From Pseudisothecium myosuroides (taxonomy: Eukaryota; Streptophyta; Bryopsida; Hypnales; Lembophyllaceae): DNA of 64,000 nt. This document shows positions 45,330 through 55,613 of the stretch, piece after piece. The notes beneath the pieces are model-generated. The model was not told the origin of the DNA and did no database searches. It saw only the letters and a program-made list of their open reading frames with translations. The DNA is taken from NCBI GenBank assembly GCA_951799445.1, contig OX637296.1:15252001-15316000 (forward strand), given 5' to 3'. Numbering within the stretch: the first letter of the stretch is position 1; the number at the start of each line of letters is the position of its first letter. A program made the position numbers and the translations under genes.

Positions 45330-46440
45330 GCTTGAATCAAACTTCAATCAAAATAAGACCTAGAAAGCAAAGTTCATGTGTCTTTTCATACCCCATTCGA
45401 TTCAACACATATAGTAAACACCATTGTATAAAAAGAACAAACTCCTTTGCCTTCCAATACCCAAATCTATCTATGATACCACTTGGCCATCTTGCGTCCA
45501 AATTGTTTGGTCCAGTGACTTCTATTAAGGCTTTTTCAAGAAGAACACTTTTGGAGCAACAATCCTCCTTTAGCTTCAAAATATATATTTTTTAAATGCA
45601 TAAGAATAAAATATGCATCACATCATAAACTAAATCTAAGGACAGGTCAAATCTATACAAGTAATACAAACGCCTTAGCTTTGCAACACCAATGACACAA
45701 ATCTGTCTAGGATCCACAGTACCCAATTTATGTACTTGCAATATATAAGACAATAACAACAGATGTATTAGTAAACATCAACAACAAATGTATTATAGAA
45801 AAACTAATAAGGCACTCTAGTATGACACTAGTAATCTCCTACAAAGATTCAAAAACTATAAAATTTTGTAGAAAATAACAACTAACGTGAGATAATTTAG
45901 AAGTTCACTACCCTCAGACATCAAACCCTCCATAGTATACAATGATGGTGGATTACATGCTTGTCTTCTAGTATCAGGATAAACCACACTCTTTCCATAT
46001 AAACCTTCTACCATTACATCCCTCTTGTAAGCATTGTAACCTTTGTCTTTTAGTCCCCCTATCTTTGTTTGAGCTAGATGATCTCTGGTCCAAAGCATTA
46101 GCATTCCTCATAATTTTACTTTCCATCCTTTGTTGCTGGCAAACTAGAAGAAATGAGATGGGGAGGGTAATTGTATTTCACCACAAAAACATCGGTAAAA
46201 ATCAGTTCTATATCGTGAATCAATGGCTCAAGAAACGCTGTCAGAATATGAGCTTCACAATCCTTGATGATTTGTTTTGATGATGCAAGTACAAAGATTA
46301 ATGGAATAGGTCCAAGACTATTGTTCTTCCCTCCATTCAAGACCTCAATTTCAACTACCCAGGTGTCTTTGAACTTCGTGGTTGCCGTTAGAAACCCATC
46401 CCAATGCCCTGCTAGTGCGAAATTCCTTGGATCTCCCTAA
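45330..46440 (-). pseudogene. CACTA (En/Spm, TNP2-type) transposase remnant
   Basis: Minus-strand pieces in order: GDPRNFALAGHWDGFLTATT, KFKDTWVVEIEVLNGGK, AFLEPLIHDIELIFTD, then MLWTRDHLAQTKIGGLKDKG, SVVYPDTRRQACNPPS, and after a gap WPSGIIDRFGYWKAKEFVLF. The order W.GFL...WVVE, LEPLI.....F..V...YP, M.WT.DHPAQ-like, YP..R and RFGYWKA.E follows CACTA TNP2/DUF4218-type transposases as I remember them. Frames change near 46115 and introns or deletions separate the last part. Not functional. Confidence 0.6.
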
Positions 46441-46815
46441 ACAAATCAACAGCATACACACAAAGTTAATAAATGTATACTTAGAGTGTACAATACAAGA
46501 TCAGAAGAATAAAATTTACCAAAAAAGAAGTAGGGACATGAAAATTCTTTTTCAGGGTCACATGATGAGAATTTTATATTTCAAATCATATACGGTGCAC
46601 GCTGGCAATTGTCGACACTGACAAAACCACAGACTGTTTGTTATGTACTTGTATAGGATGTCACTGCTTTCAACTGGTCAGAAAATAGATTTCAGTAAGC
46701 ACTTGCACTCTCCACAAGCTCAGTGGAGAAACAACTAAGTTAGATACAGTAAGGACATATTACAACCTCTCAAGTCCATCAAGTTCCAAGCTATCGTACT
46801 CCCATCCATCACCCA

Positions 46816-47922
46816 CTAGCAGCACGGCTCGGCACTTAGTGTCACTACCTTCACCTCATATTGAACAGTGCAACTTGTAATCCCAAGAATCTGATTCGTT
46901 GACCAAAACTAAGGCAGGCCCAGATACAAATCCAGGGGATAACACAAACTAAGAATAAGATACATAGAACACATAGATCACACTTATAATTTCACAAGAA
47001 CACATATTACACTTACTTGTACAAAAGACTTCTTAGAGGTAATAGTCGTGAAGCACGCTGAACAGTCAAACACATACTCTTGAGTAGTCGCATTCCAGCC
47101 TCCCAATAGTTCTTGACATGGAGTCGGAAAGGCACGAAACACTTCTCTACAAGTCATATTACTACATGTCACCGGAACCTCCCATTTCTGCTGTGGATCC
47201 GAGAATGCTTGTTTTTCTTTTAATTTCGAACCATCCCAAATTTCAGAATGATGAGAGACAAGGTCATCAGAACATACACCACGCCACTTACTCTCATTCC
47301 TCCAATGCTCTAAGAATTCATGACATTGTGTTCTACTAGTACTAAGTTGCTCTAACTCCCTCGCTATTAGTAAGTAATCAAAAGGAAGAATGTCTTTTCA
47401 AAGAGCATTACAAACAAAGCATTTTTCTCCCCACTCTTTGCAATTCCTACGTAGTCTACTGTAGGCCCATTTATGCAATTACACTTCACCACTGATGGTC
47501 CTTCGTAAAGATCTTCTTTACTAAGACTTAACAACTGCGGCGTATGTGGTATACCAATACCTCGAGTACAAATCCTTTATCAGATTGGTTTTGACATCCC
47601 TTGTTGTTTGTAATCCTTCAACAGTTGATCATATGAGGTTGGAATGTTCATCCCCTCTCCAATTGATCCTGCCACAAAAGGAGCCTTAATCACTTGGGGA
47701 AATCAAACTATATGTTCACAGAAATATTGAACATCCAATATCATAAATTCAATATCATTTACCTGCATATGTAAACAGCTGACCAGTACTCATGGAATTG
47801 AAACAAGTAGTAGTATTTTCAGAAAAAACTCTTCTCATAATCTTCTCTTGGAGAGCCAGAGGAACCTTCGCAAAATCCATATCCGATTGAAGTAGTATCA
47901 TTTGTGTCCTCATGGCCGACTC
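46816..47922 (-). pseudogene. decayed three-exon gene, unknown family
   Basis: Exon 1 (47922-47763) contains MRTQMILLQSDMDFAKV and PLALQEKIMRRVFSEN and ends TATGCAG|GTAAAT. Exon 2 (47668-47017; acceptor TTGTGGCAG|GA) contains MNIPTSYDQLLKDYKQQ, TRGIGIPHTPQLLSLSKEDL and EGPSVVKCNCINGP, then CREVFRAFPTPCQELLGGWN, and ends CAA|GTAAGT. Exon 3 (46908-46816; CCTTAG|TT) gives FWSTNQILGITSCTVQY to AEPCC and a stop. Introns are 94 and 108 bp, and the phases agree at both junctions. Exon 2 has TGA-TAA at 47582-47577 and a one-base frameshift near 47395. The C-terminal part is Cys-rich. No family recognised. The splice structure shows it was a real gene. Confidence 0.55.
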
Positions 47923-48206
47923 CTGCTAGCAAAAATTCCACCTTATAAACTGCAACCTCAAATTTACCAAAATTGACGAAACCATTAAGTGACAACATTG
48001 TAACAGAATCAATTTCAGTGATTTTAGATATATTGACCACATAAAACACAACTTCAATGAATAATGGACACAGTGCATATTTGATGCAGAAGCAGTGTTA
48101 CAAATTGAACGGATTAGACTGGACAGTCCAGCGAGAACGAAGGGTGGAATATACATACCTTCACAAGCTGTTGATCTGGTCGATTCTAATTATCGCTCCT
48201 GGTTGG

Positions 48207-48671
48207 TCACGAACTCTCCAAACCAACGCAGATCAAACCATCTGTCACCAAAGTGGAGTGGCCTATCAGTGCACCAAAACTGAATTGATACTGAAGGAAG
48301 AATACAGAGTTCGAATATAAGACCTTAGCGAACACATAAGACCTTAGCTCCTTCTTAGACTATGCAATGAATCTCTCTTTCATTATCGGCACCAAACAAA
48401 CCCGATCAAATGCAACAATTCAACCAATGCCTATCCTGAACGACACTGGGCACTAAGGAAAACTACACTTTCAAGCTGTCAAATTAAAATTAAGCTAATC
48501 TCTGCATCTCTACCCAAAAAGAAGACGAGCAATTTAGTTTGATGCATGCCTTACCTGATTAGTGTAGCTTCCTTCGAGTGCAGAGATTGCTGCTTCCGGT
48601 GGAGTCTTGCAGACGCTATAAATTACTTTTGTTGATGGTAAGGTCACAAGGCCCTAAATGCGATCAAGCAA
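48207..48671 (-). pseudogene. small two-exon gene B, start codon lost
   Basis: Exon 1 (48671-48555): LLDRI, TAG, GLVTLPSTKVIYSVCK, TPPEAAISALEGSYTNQ, then AATCAG|GTAAGG. Exon 2 (48290-48207; TTCTTCCTTCAG|TA): YQFSFGALIGHSTLVTDGLI then CVGLESS and TGA, joined in phase 0. The first codons correspond to MLDRIQGL of gene A at 51.7 kb, but ATG has become TTG and CAG has become TAG. The acceptor has a strong pyrimidine tract. Function unknown. A second broken copy lies at 49.7-50.0 kb. Confidence 0.5.
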
Positions 48672-48962
48672 ACCCGGCATTGAGCTTCAGAAGAGGAACC
48701 GATTCTCTGTGATTCAAACTCCAAAGTACACAGCTGCACATGCCATGTAATCAAATAAGGAAACAAATAGTCAAACAACTCAAAACATTGTTGATGTTCA
48801 GAAACAGGAATTAGAAATAGCAAGGAGAACTTACTGAATAGTGATGTTCTCGAGAGTATCAACGATACAATGGGTGTAGTCATAGCTTTAATATATGCAC
48901 TATTTGTCACCAATGTCTAAATCTTAATGACTTCTTGACCAAAAAGATTAAGGGAAGTAACG

Positions 48963-49147
48963 GCAATTCACAGGGGAAGTAGAAGAGGTTACCATGTGGG
49001 AGAAACGGGTTCCATGGGGGAGAAATTTAACCATTCCCACCTGGTAACCTCTTCTACTTCCCTTGTGATTGGTTACCACGAGGTTACCAGGTGGGAATGG
49101 TCAAATTTCTCCCACATGGTAACCTCTTCTACTTCCCTTGTGATTGC
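48963..49147. mobile_element. MITE with GCAATTCACAGGGGAAG termini
   Basis: 185 bp with inverted arms of over 40 bp: GGGAAGTAGAAGAGGTTACC then ATGTGGGAGAAA on both sides. Internal direct and inverted copies of GGTTACCAGGTGGGAATGG are also present. It would fold into a near-complete hairpin. No coding. Confidence 0.75.
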
Positions 49148-49694
49148 ATACTTCAATCAGCCCGAAGACTGGGCCAGGTCTACACCAAATCAGACGCTCC
49201 ATTTGGTAAGACCTACTGTATCAACTCGAAACCCCAATTAGCCAAGTTCTCTATTAACCAAATTGTTTCGAGATAACTGATTTGAAGTTCGAAGGTAATT
49301 ATCACAACGCTACTGAAATCCGACTACTACCTGATCTTCAGAAGAGCCGAATGCCAGACAATCAACAAGAAGAGGCACTACAATTGTAACAGAATCACAA
49401 TATCCCAAAGCTAACGAGCACACACTTTGACGTTTGAACCTCGTAACTTTTGCATACAGCAAGCAATATGGCATTATTGAGCAATATCGATTATTTGATC
49501 AATTTTGCAGGTGGAAACCAACGGCTGGATGATCACATTCATAACATGAAATGAATCCAGCTGGTGGAAACTAAGTCAATACATATACTTAGTCGTACAT
49601 ATACTTAGTCAATTGAAGCTGAATCGTTTTGATGATCACACACCTTGGATCGATCCTCGTTCTTATCCTCCTGTGGCTGCAAGCGCTACTGGTT

Positions 49695-50020
49695 GGTCAC
49701 GAACTCTCCAAACCAATGCTACCTCCGTAGATCAAACCATCTGTCACATAGCATTCAGTTTCATTCAGTTTCATCCTCAGTTCACTGATTGAATCCAAAT
49801 CAAACCTAATATTTTCATAGGTTGCCAGATGAACAGTAAGATGGGTGTGCAAATAGAACAACTCAAGAAACATAAGGAATATTACGCTTCAGGAATTGAA
49901 CACATCATACTAAAGCTCAGAAAATCACACGAAATTGTAGCTTCCTTTGAGTGCAGAGATTGCTGCTTCCGGTGGAGTCTTGCAGACGCTGTGAATTACT
50001 TTTGTCAATTGTACGGTCAC
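49695..50020 (-). pseudogene. gene C, second broken copy of gene B
   Basis: The minus strand gives LTKVIHSVCKTPPEAAISA then LKGSYNF (about 50011-49925), and TDGLIYGGSIGLESS with the same terminal TGA (about 49745-49696). These match gene B apart from a 9-bp in-frame indel and loss of the exon 1 donor. An 87-codon plus-strand frame covering this stretch is the shadow of this remnant. Confidence 0.45.
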
Positions 50021-50626
50021 AAATTACCCGGGTACGTCTGGTGCAGCAACAGCTTAAACGAAACGCCAGTAGCCTCAGAAGAGGAGCCGTAACTCTCAAT
50101 ACGGAAAGCATTTCAAATGCTTACACATGTTAGAGACTAAAACCCCATTTACTGACAATTAAAACCCTAATTTGACCAGCCTCACTTTCCCATTGGCCAC
50201 AAACCGATCTGCTTAGAACAATCTTAGAATAAATTCTCCTGTTGCAGCAACACAAAGTATCCCCTGAAGGAACACAAAGTATCCCCTGTATCCCCTGAAG
50301 GAAGGATACAGAGTTTGAATATAAGACCTTAGCTCGATCTTAGACTATGCAATGCAAGCAGTCAATGAAAAGACTAGAACTAAGCACCTGTACGACTAGT
50401 CTTATCATTCATGATCGCAGAATATACACTAGAATTTACAGGGGTAGTAAGAGAACAGGGCAAGGGACAAACTCCGCTAGCAAGTTGCTGTCGATATGTT
50501 TGGCGTGTATAGATTCCATGCTGCACAACTAAGTCCAAACTCATATCATCTGCTATCTCTCCGGTCACAAGTCCAAATTCTTATCAATGCTGCGACGGAT
50601 ATGTAACACATTTGATAATCGTTTAC

Positions 50627-50704
50627 CTTCTGAAAGATGCCACCGTATGTTCTTCATGCGTGTATCATGGTCCTCCTGTGACTCCGACTTCTCTTCATCA
50701 ATTA
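50627..50704 (-). CDS. candidate internal exon, unknown
   Basis: A 78-bp stretch lies between a strong acceptor (TACTTTTTTCAG|TA) and donor (CAGAAG|GTAAAC). It reads IDEEKSESQEDHDTRMKN then IRWHLSE: charged and plausible as coding. No neighbouring exon could be joined; the next candidate acceptor is only 37 bp away, too close for a plant intron. Weak. Confidence 0.25.
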
Positions 50705-50812
50705 CTGAAAAAAGTACAATTCCAATGTAAACAGCATGAGCAAGAGGCAAATTGCAAGTGCCTCTACACCAAATAGTAATGTCTAAGTTTCATATGCCTC
50801 ATTCCATAGTAT

Positions 50813-50992
50813 ATAACCGATATTTCGTTAAAATGGCAATATTTCACAAACTTGGCACTTTCAGGTTTAGACCATGTGGTCTGAAATATAAACCGTGATT
50901 TTAGACCATGTGGTCTGAAATCTATACCAATCCTAGAAAATGAATGGAAAAATGGCGGAAGAATATCGCCATTTTCACGAAATATCCGTTAT
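50813..50992. mobile_element. MITE family M1, copy 1
   Basis: About 180 bp with termini ATAACCGATATTTCGTTAAA and, reversed, ATAACGGATATTTCGTGAAA, each followed by ATGGC(A/G)ATATT. The centre has a duplicated TTTAGACCATGTGGTCTGAA, itself palindromic. It shares GAAATCTATACCARTCCTAGA with copy 2 at 52.4 kb. Confidence 0.7.
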
Positions 50993-51231
50993 ATTCTAAT
51001 TATACTTCTCAATTGACAATTTATATCCGTTACATCCCATTTGACAAGCTTAGGATACCACATGTCCTATTTTTGTATCATCACTAAGTCTCTCCTTTGG
51101 GATGGAGACAATAAAGCCTTCACCATAAAGTTACACGAAATGCACAAAATATCTGCAAATGAAGAATCACTCTCAACAAACTCCACTGAACATGTCAGAT
51201 GAGCAGATGAACAGTAACACTATTACGTAAA

Positions 51232-51714
51232 TTAAAAGCAATGCACGTCCATAAACGACATCGCGTACCACCCACAATTAATCGCGCACTTCATCAGCTC
51301 CAAAAATCCCTCAAATTGCGCTCCAAATCGAACTAAACACTGAATAGTTGCAAGGAAATCGTCAATCTCCTTCGTGAAGGCTAGTCCGTAGAAGGCTCCC
51401 GCAAAACTGCTGTGAGCAAATTTCTTGATCAGAGTTCCTGCACTCCAAAGGACCAAGTCTCAGTCATAAATAATCTCAACAAGGGCTTCTAATCTAAAGT
51501 GGGCCACGCATTGACCTCTCTCTTAATTGTGCTCACATACCTAGCCCAGCAATCGCCACATTTCAGATCCCACAATTTCCACTACCACACACTAGAAACC
51601 GATAAACCTTGCTGTACCTGGAAGCGCAATAAGCTTCGAAAGATAGAAAAAAGACGTACCTGGAAGACCAAGCCAAGAGTGACAATAGCAAAGGCCCTGA
51701 ATGCGATCAAGCAT
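51232..51714 (-). CDS. small two-exon gene A, 86 residues, unknown function
   Basis: Exon 1 is 51714-51660 (MLDRIQGLCYCHSWLGLP plus one base; donor CCAG|GTACGT). Exon 2 is 51437-51232 (acceptor CTTTGGAGTGCAG|GA), reading GTLIKKFAHSSFAGAFYGLA, FTKEIDDFLATIQCLVRFGA and ending WYAMSFMDVHCF with TAA. Phase 1 matches at the junction, the intron is 222 bp, and an in-frame TGA lies just upstream of the ATG, which supports the start. The first eight codons are shared with gene B, but the second exons are unrelated. A hydrophobic middle segment could be a membrane helix. No homologous family recognised. It may be real or a lucky splice model. Confidence 0.4.
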
Positions 51715-52415
51715 ACCCGGCGTTGAGCTTCAGAAGAGAAGCCGATTCACGAAGCCGATTCAACTCTGGAGAGGCTGCGAGACGAGTAAAACGTGAGAGA
51801 TATCATCACTTCACTCAGACACCATCATGATGATAATACAGCTGTACAGACCAGCACGTTCCATCGCCACCCCACCATGTTTATTCATGTACAGCACGTC
51901 ATGTTCCATCGCTGCCCCACGTTCCATCGCCGTTGATCAGAACGTGACAAGTGAACGAAAGTAATAAGACGGAAAAGGTAATTTGAATGAAAACTGTATC
52001 GTTGTATCGTTGTGAGATTCTGAGCGTAAGGGGTAAGTGCAAGTTATCTTCTGTCCCGATAACTTCGTGTTCGGTCAGACTGCAGCCGGAGTTGATCGAC
52101 TCTGAAGGAGCGGAGTTGTTCGACTCTGCTTTGGACGTGGTTCGTAAGGAGGCTGAGAGCTGCATGTGACTGCTTGCAAGGCCAGGTATGTGCGTCTGTA
52201 TGTGTGAGATTATTTGTTTCCTTGAAGAGTTTGTGAGATCGATTGACTTGTTTTTGGAGGTGCTGTGTCGCTTTTGGTGGAGAATGTTCTGAGGGTCTGT
52301 TTTGTTTTTGTGATGCAGGGTTTCAATCTCCAGCAATTCCAATCGTTAGTGCTTGCCAGACTGACTGAATTAGGTTGCGTTGAGAGCGTGTTTCGACGGA
52401 GAGTGTGTCTTAATA

Positions 52416-52563
52416 GGCAATTTCGTTAAAATGGCAATATTTTTTTAAAATGGCATGAAAACAGTTCAGAATGGCCGTTGTGAAATCTATACCAGTCCTA
52501 GATGGTGAAAATGGCACACCGTCAAAGTGGCACTTGGAATACCGCCATTTTAACGAAATTGCC
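52416..52563. mobile_element. MITE family M1, copy 2
   Basis: 148 bp with near-perfect termini GGCAATTTCGTTAAAATGGC on the left and the reverse complement of the same word on the right. It shares its interior with the copy at 50813-50992. No coding. Confidence 0.75.
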
Positions 52564-52612
52564 CATCTTACGAGAATTAGTTTTGGGGTGGCAGTGATTA
52601 GAAAATTTTCGA

Positions 52613-53045
52613 GTGAATAGTGGAGGAACTAGGGTAAGGATTCAGAGTGTTGTTGCAGAGATAGTAGAAGCAGCGAAGATGAGCACCGGCGAGGGCTTGC
52701 GGCAGCGGGAGGTTGCGGACATCGTGCACCACAACGACCCCACGCAGCAGAAGTATGTCTCCAAGGCATACCGGTGTCGTGATAGTTGCAGCGAAGCGGA
52801 CACCAGTTTGCAGCGAAGCGGACGGGGAAGTGGACACCGGTGGGATCCTTCCAAGGCGCGCTTGCTTCGCTCTCCGCGCCCGAGCTTCCAGGATCAAATG
52901 CAATTCAAGGTTCCACAAATCGTTGCACTTAATAATTGATACTTCTTTGAGTTATTCAATGTTATCTTTTATGGCGATCGATAGGAACAAGAATGGACTC
53001 AGAGGAGACGTCGGAATTGTTAGTTGTATAGAGGGGAATTGTTAG
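52613..53045 (+). CDS. GC-rich open frames, uncertain gene
   Basis: Two overlapping plus-strand frames (52613-52939, with MSTGEGLRQREVADIVHHND from 52679; and 52713-53045) sit in a local GC-rich island, unlike the surrounding AT-rich DNA. The first frame is the better candidate (VADIVHHNDPTQQKYVSK). A small in-frame repeat around SEADTSLQRSG is present. No domain recognised and no intron signals were checked with success. It could also be a promoter-proximal CpG-rich tract. Confidence 0.25.
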
Positions 53046-54410
53046 GTCGTGTGGATTAACGGTCTGGACGATTGACATTGTGCGAGTGTATTCGAGTTCC
53101 ACAAGGTTTCGTTGCTTGTGAAGTGGAGTTCGTTCGTCGTGCCTTTGTAATTGAAATCGAGTTATGTGATTGCGGGTACTACTATATTGGTCCCATTTCC
53201 GTGGTCATTCCACCCTGGAACTTGCCACAGTAGGTACAATTCACGGTTATCGATGCTCGGTTTCCGGATGAACTGTGACCGTGCCATAAAGCAGTCTCTT
53301 CCCCGCCTGACGCGGAGATGAGGTTCCGAATTTTGAATCGCTTGGGCTCGGTGTTGTTAGGGAGCGATTCTGCACAGAACAAGGTCGTATGAGTGTATGT
53401 TCGAGATCACAGTTTGAGATCTTGTATGAGTGTCTCGTTCCTCTCAAAGATAGTGAGTCTTCTCCTCTTGCACTACCCAGAATCTTCAAGGATCTTCTAA
53501 TTCAATGTTGTACGAGTTTTCAGAAATTTGTACAGCTCCCAGGGAGGATAGGGTTTGAAGACGGCAAAATCAAAAACTAAATCTGAAACAACTAAGTTCG
53601 GCCTGAAAACAAATAATTATGAATGGACCAGTAACTGGAACAAGTTCAAAAGAACCAGTTGATAAACCCTATTTTACTGCCATGGAGATTATAAATCGAG
53701 ATCTTGGAGTGTCTGATAAAAGAGTCATCTACTTACGAGAAGGACGAGAATGCCAATCGATTGTTGCAAGCTCGGTGATCAGGTCCAGATCTGCGCATTA
53801 ACTAGTAATGCAGGTTTACTTGTAAAAGTGAATAGGGTGCCGGTAAGATCTGACAGCTTTCAAGATCTATGCCTGTAACTAAGTAGAAGAAACTAGTTCC
53901 GACCCCTAAACAGTCTGTTGCGGAGGAGAGAGCCTACGGACCCAAATAATCAATTGAAATTGGTACGTGCTAACTACTAATCATCTACTCCCAGGGTACA
54001 ACTGATCATCCAGCACAAGCCAGTATTCACTTCACATGGGGTTCACGAGGACCATGCATAGTCAGGCCCATGCACATTGGCAGCTGCATGCACAAAATCT
54101 AGATTCGAAACACAGTGGCAGTTTTTTATTACTTTCAGAATGGCACGGAACGCCAGACCACATCATGTACACAGTCACGCTGAACGATTACATCGAGCCC
54201 CCGAGGATAATTGCAATACAGTTAAGTTCAAAGGAACAAAACTTGCAATTTATTAACTAATTAGCTACCTAGCTACCTAGACAGTACAAATAACAAAGTA
54301 TCAGTCAACAAATTAAATTAACAGTCAGCTCACGTATGGCCAGGGAATAAACTTAATTATATTTCACGCCGCAATTAGAGCATACTGGAGTTCTAGCAGG
54401 GTGGTCGATA
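53046..54410. other. no confident gene; 3' flank of ERF gene
   Basis: A minus-strand frame at 53382-53182 reads CTYCGKFQGGMTT, which faintly recalls a BED finger, but nothing around it supports a transposase. 54300-54410 is the AT-rich 3' flank of the ERF gene. Confidence 0.3.
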
Positions 54411-55523
54411 TCACCATAACCGGGGATCATCGTCACTATCTTCATCACTGTCGTCGTCGTCATCGTCATTGCCAGGAGGAGCGGAGGCTTGATAGCCTGG
54501 GTCGTCGTAAGGCGACCAGTTGTTGCCACCCCAGGAAGGCTGCGAAGATTGACCTTCTTCGTTGTACGTGATGTCTTGGGCCTCATCGTCATCGGAAGAG
54601 CTCTCCGCCGAGGCGGACATGAAATTGTTGTACGAGAACGGGCGACCCGCATACTGGGCAGCAGCCGCCGCTGCCGCTGCTTGAATCTCACGGATGCTGT
54701 AGCTTCCTGGTGTTCCGGGCGGTATACTGTAGTTGTAGTTCGGGAAATTCAGGTTGGCGGAGGCGCGGTCGCGGCAGCACAGGAGTGCTGCGTCGTATGC
54801 GTGAGCCTGTCAAGGAAAAATGGACATTAATTACTAGCGTGCGGCCTCACAGGAAATATCCAAAGTGCTCATCTGTAGAGTTTTTTGAAGAAATTCATAG
54901 TCAATGTCCAGTGATGATAGAATCGGAAGCACTTGGATATTCTAGGAATGAAAATTTGGACACGAAAGAGCATTTGTTGAATTTCCATGTTGAATCTCTC
55001 CTGCGCGTGAAATTGGCGGAGTTTCAAGTGCTCAACTGAAACCTAAGATTTTTCGGCGTGCTACAGGTTTCGTGAGCTTCTTCATTTAGCCTCGTAGTTT
55101 CAAGGAATTTGACTGTCAGCTGCATTCTTATGTGTAATTAACAAGCGAGCTAATGGTTACACAATTTCGAGCAATGTTTTTTGCCGACCCTTATCACAGG
55201 GAGATACTAAAGCTGATGGTGGAGTGATTGGTTTACTTGAATTAGCTAGTGAGACTGTGAGACTGGCTAGTGTATGTAAACCGGAATTCGATCACACACT
55301 GGCAGAATTCATGCATGTGTCAGCTAGATCACTCAGATGTCATTTGAGGTGCAAGGAATCTGTGGAGCCAGTGTACCGCTTCTTCGGGAGATCGGAAGGA
55401 GCCGAGCCAGATTCGATTGGTTCGTGCTCCAGGTCGTCGATGAGGCTCTCGTATCTCCGACACCCACTTCCCCCATTTCCGCATTCGGACTCCTTTATAC
55501 CGTGCGGATCCACTTCCTGACAT
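54411..55523 (-). CDS. DREB-type AP2/ERF transcription factor, 180 residues
   Basis: Exon 1 is 55523-55377 (49 codons) and exon 2 is 54806-54411. The 570-bp phase-0 intron (GCG|GTACAC to TTGACAG|GCT) falls inside the AP2 domain. The domain spans residues 9-71: [26 protein letters not shown], then across the junction [12 protein letters not shown] and [13 protein letters not shown] has the Val and Glu that mark the DREB side of the family, which binds DRE/CRT elements in nuclear promoters of stress genes. Five extra residues (PGART region) lie between REP and RIWLG. Residues 92-99 are eight alanines. The tail is extremely acidic ([15 protein letters not shown]) and may activate transcription. 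An in-frame ATG at 55613 would add 30 residues, but the ATG at 55523 gives the usual short N-terminus. Ends and frame are intact. Confidence 0.85.
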
Positions 55524-55613
55524 TTTCGATATGATCTCAGCTCGAGGTTGTACGATCTCCTGAAGAAGTGAAGAACGAGCTTGACTTGTTGAAGTCTGAT
55601 GAAAGCACAACAT

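Noticed and set aside
46910..46980. Reading the last exon of the 46.8-kb gene as GPALVLVNESDSWDYKL
   Set aside because: That frame has an in-frame TGA; splicing at CCTTAG|TT in phase 0 gives a clean frame to a stop, so it was preferred.
49829..50092. 87-codon plus-strand frame that looks protein-like
   Set aside because: The opposite strand matches gene B (SVCKTPPEAAISAL), so the plus frame is its shadow.
54353..54691. 112-codon minus-strand frame rich in Arg/Thr/Met at the ERF locus
   Set aside because: It is the +1 shadow of ERF exon 2; the correct frame reads AAHAYDAAL to DDDPRLW.
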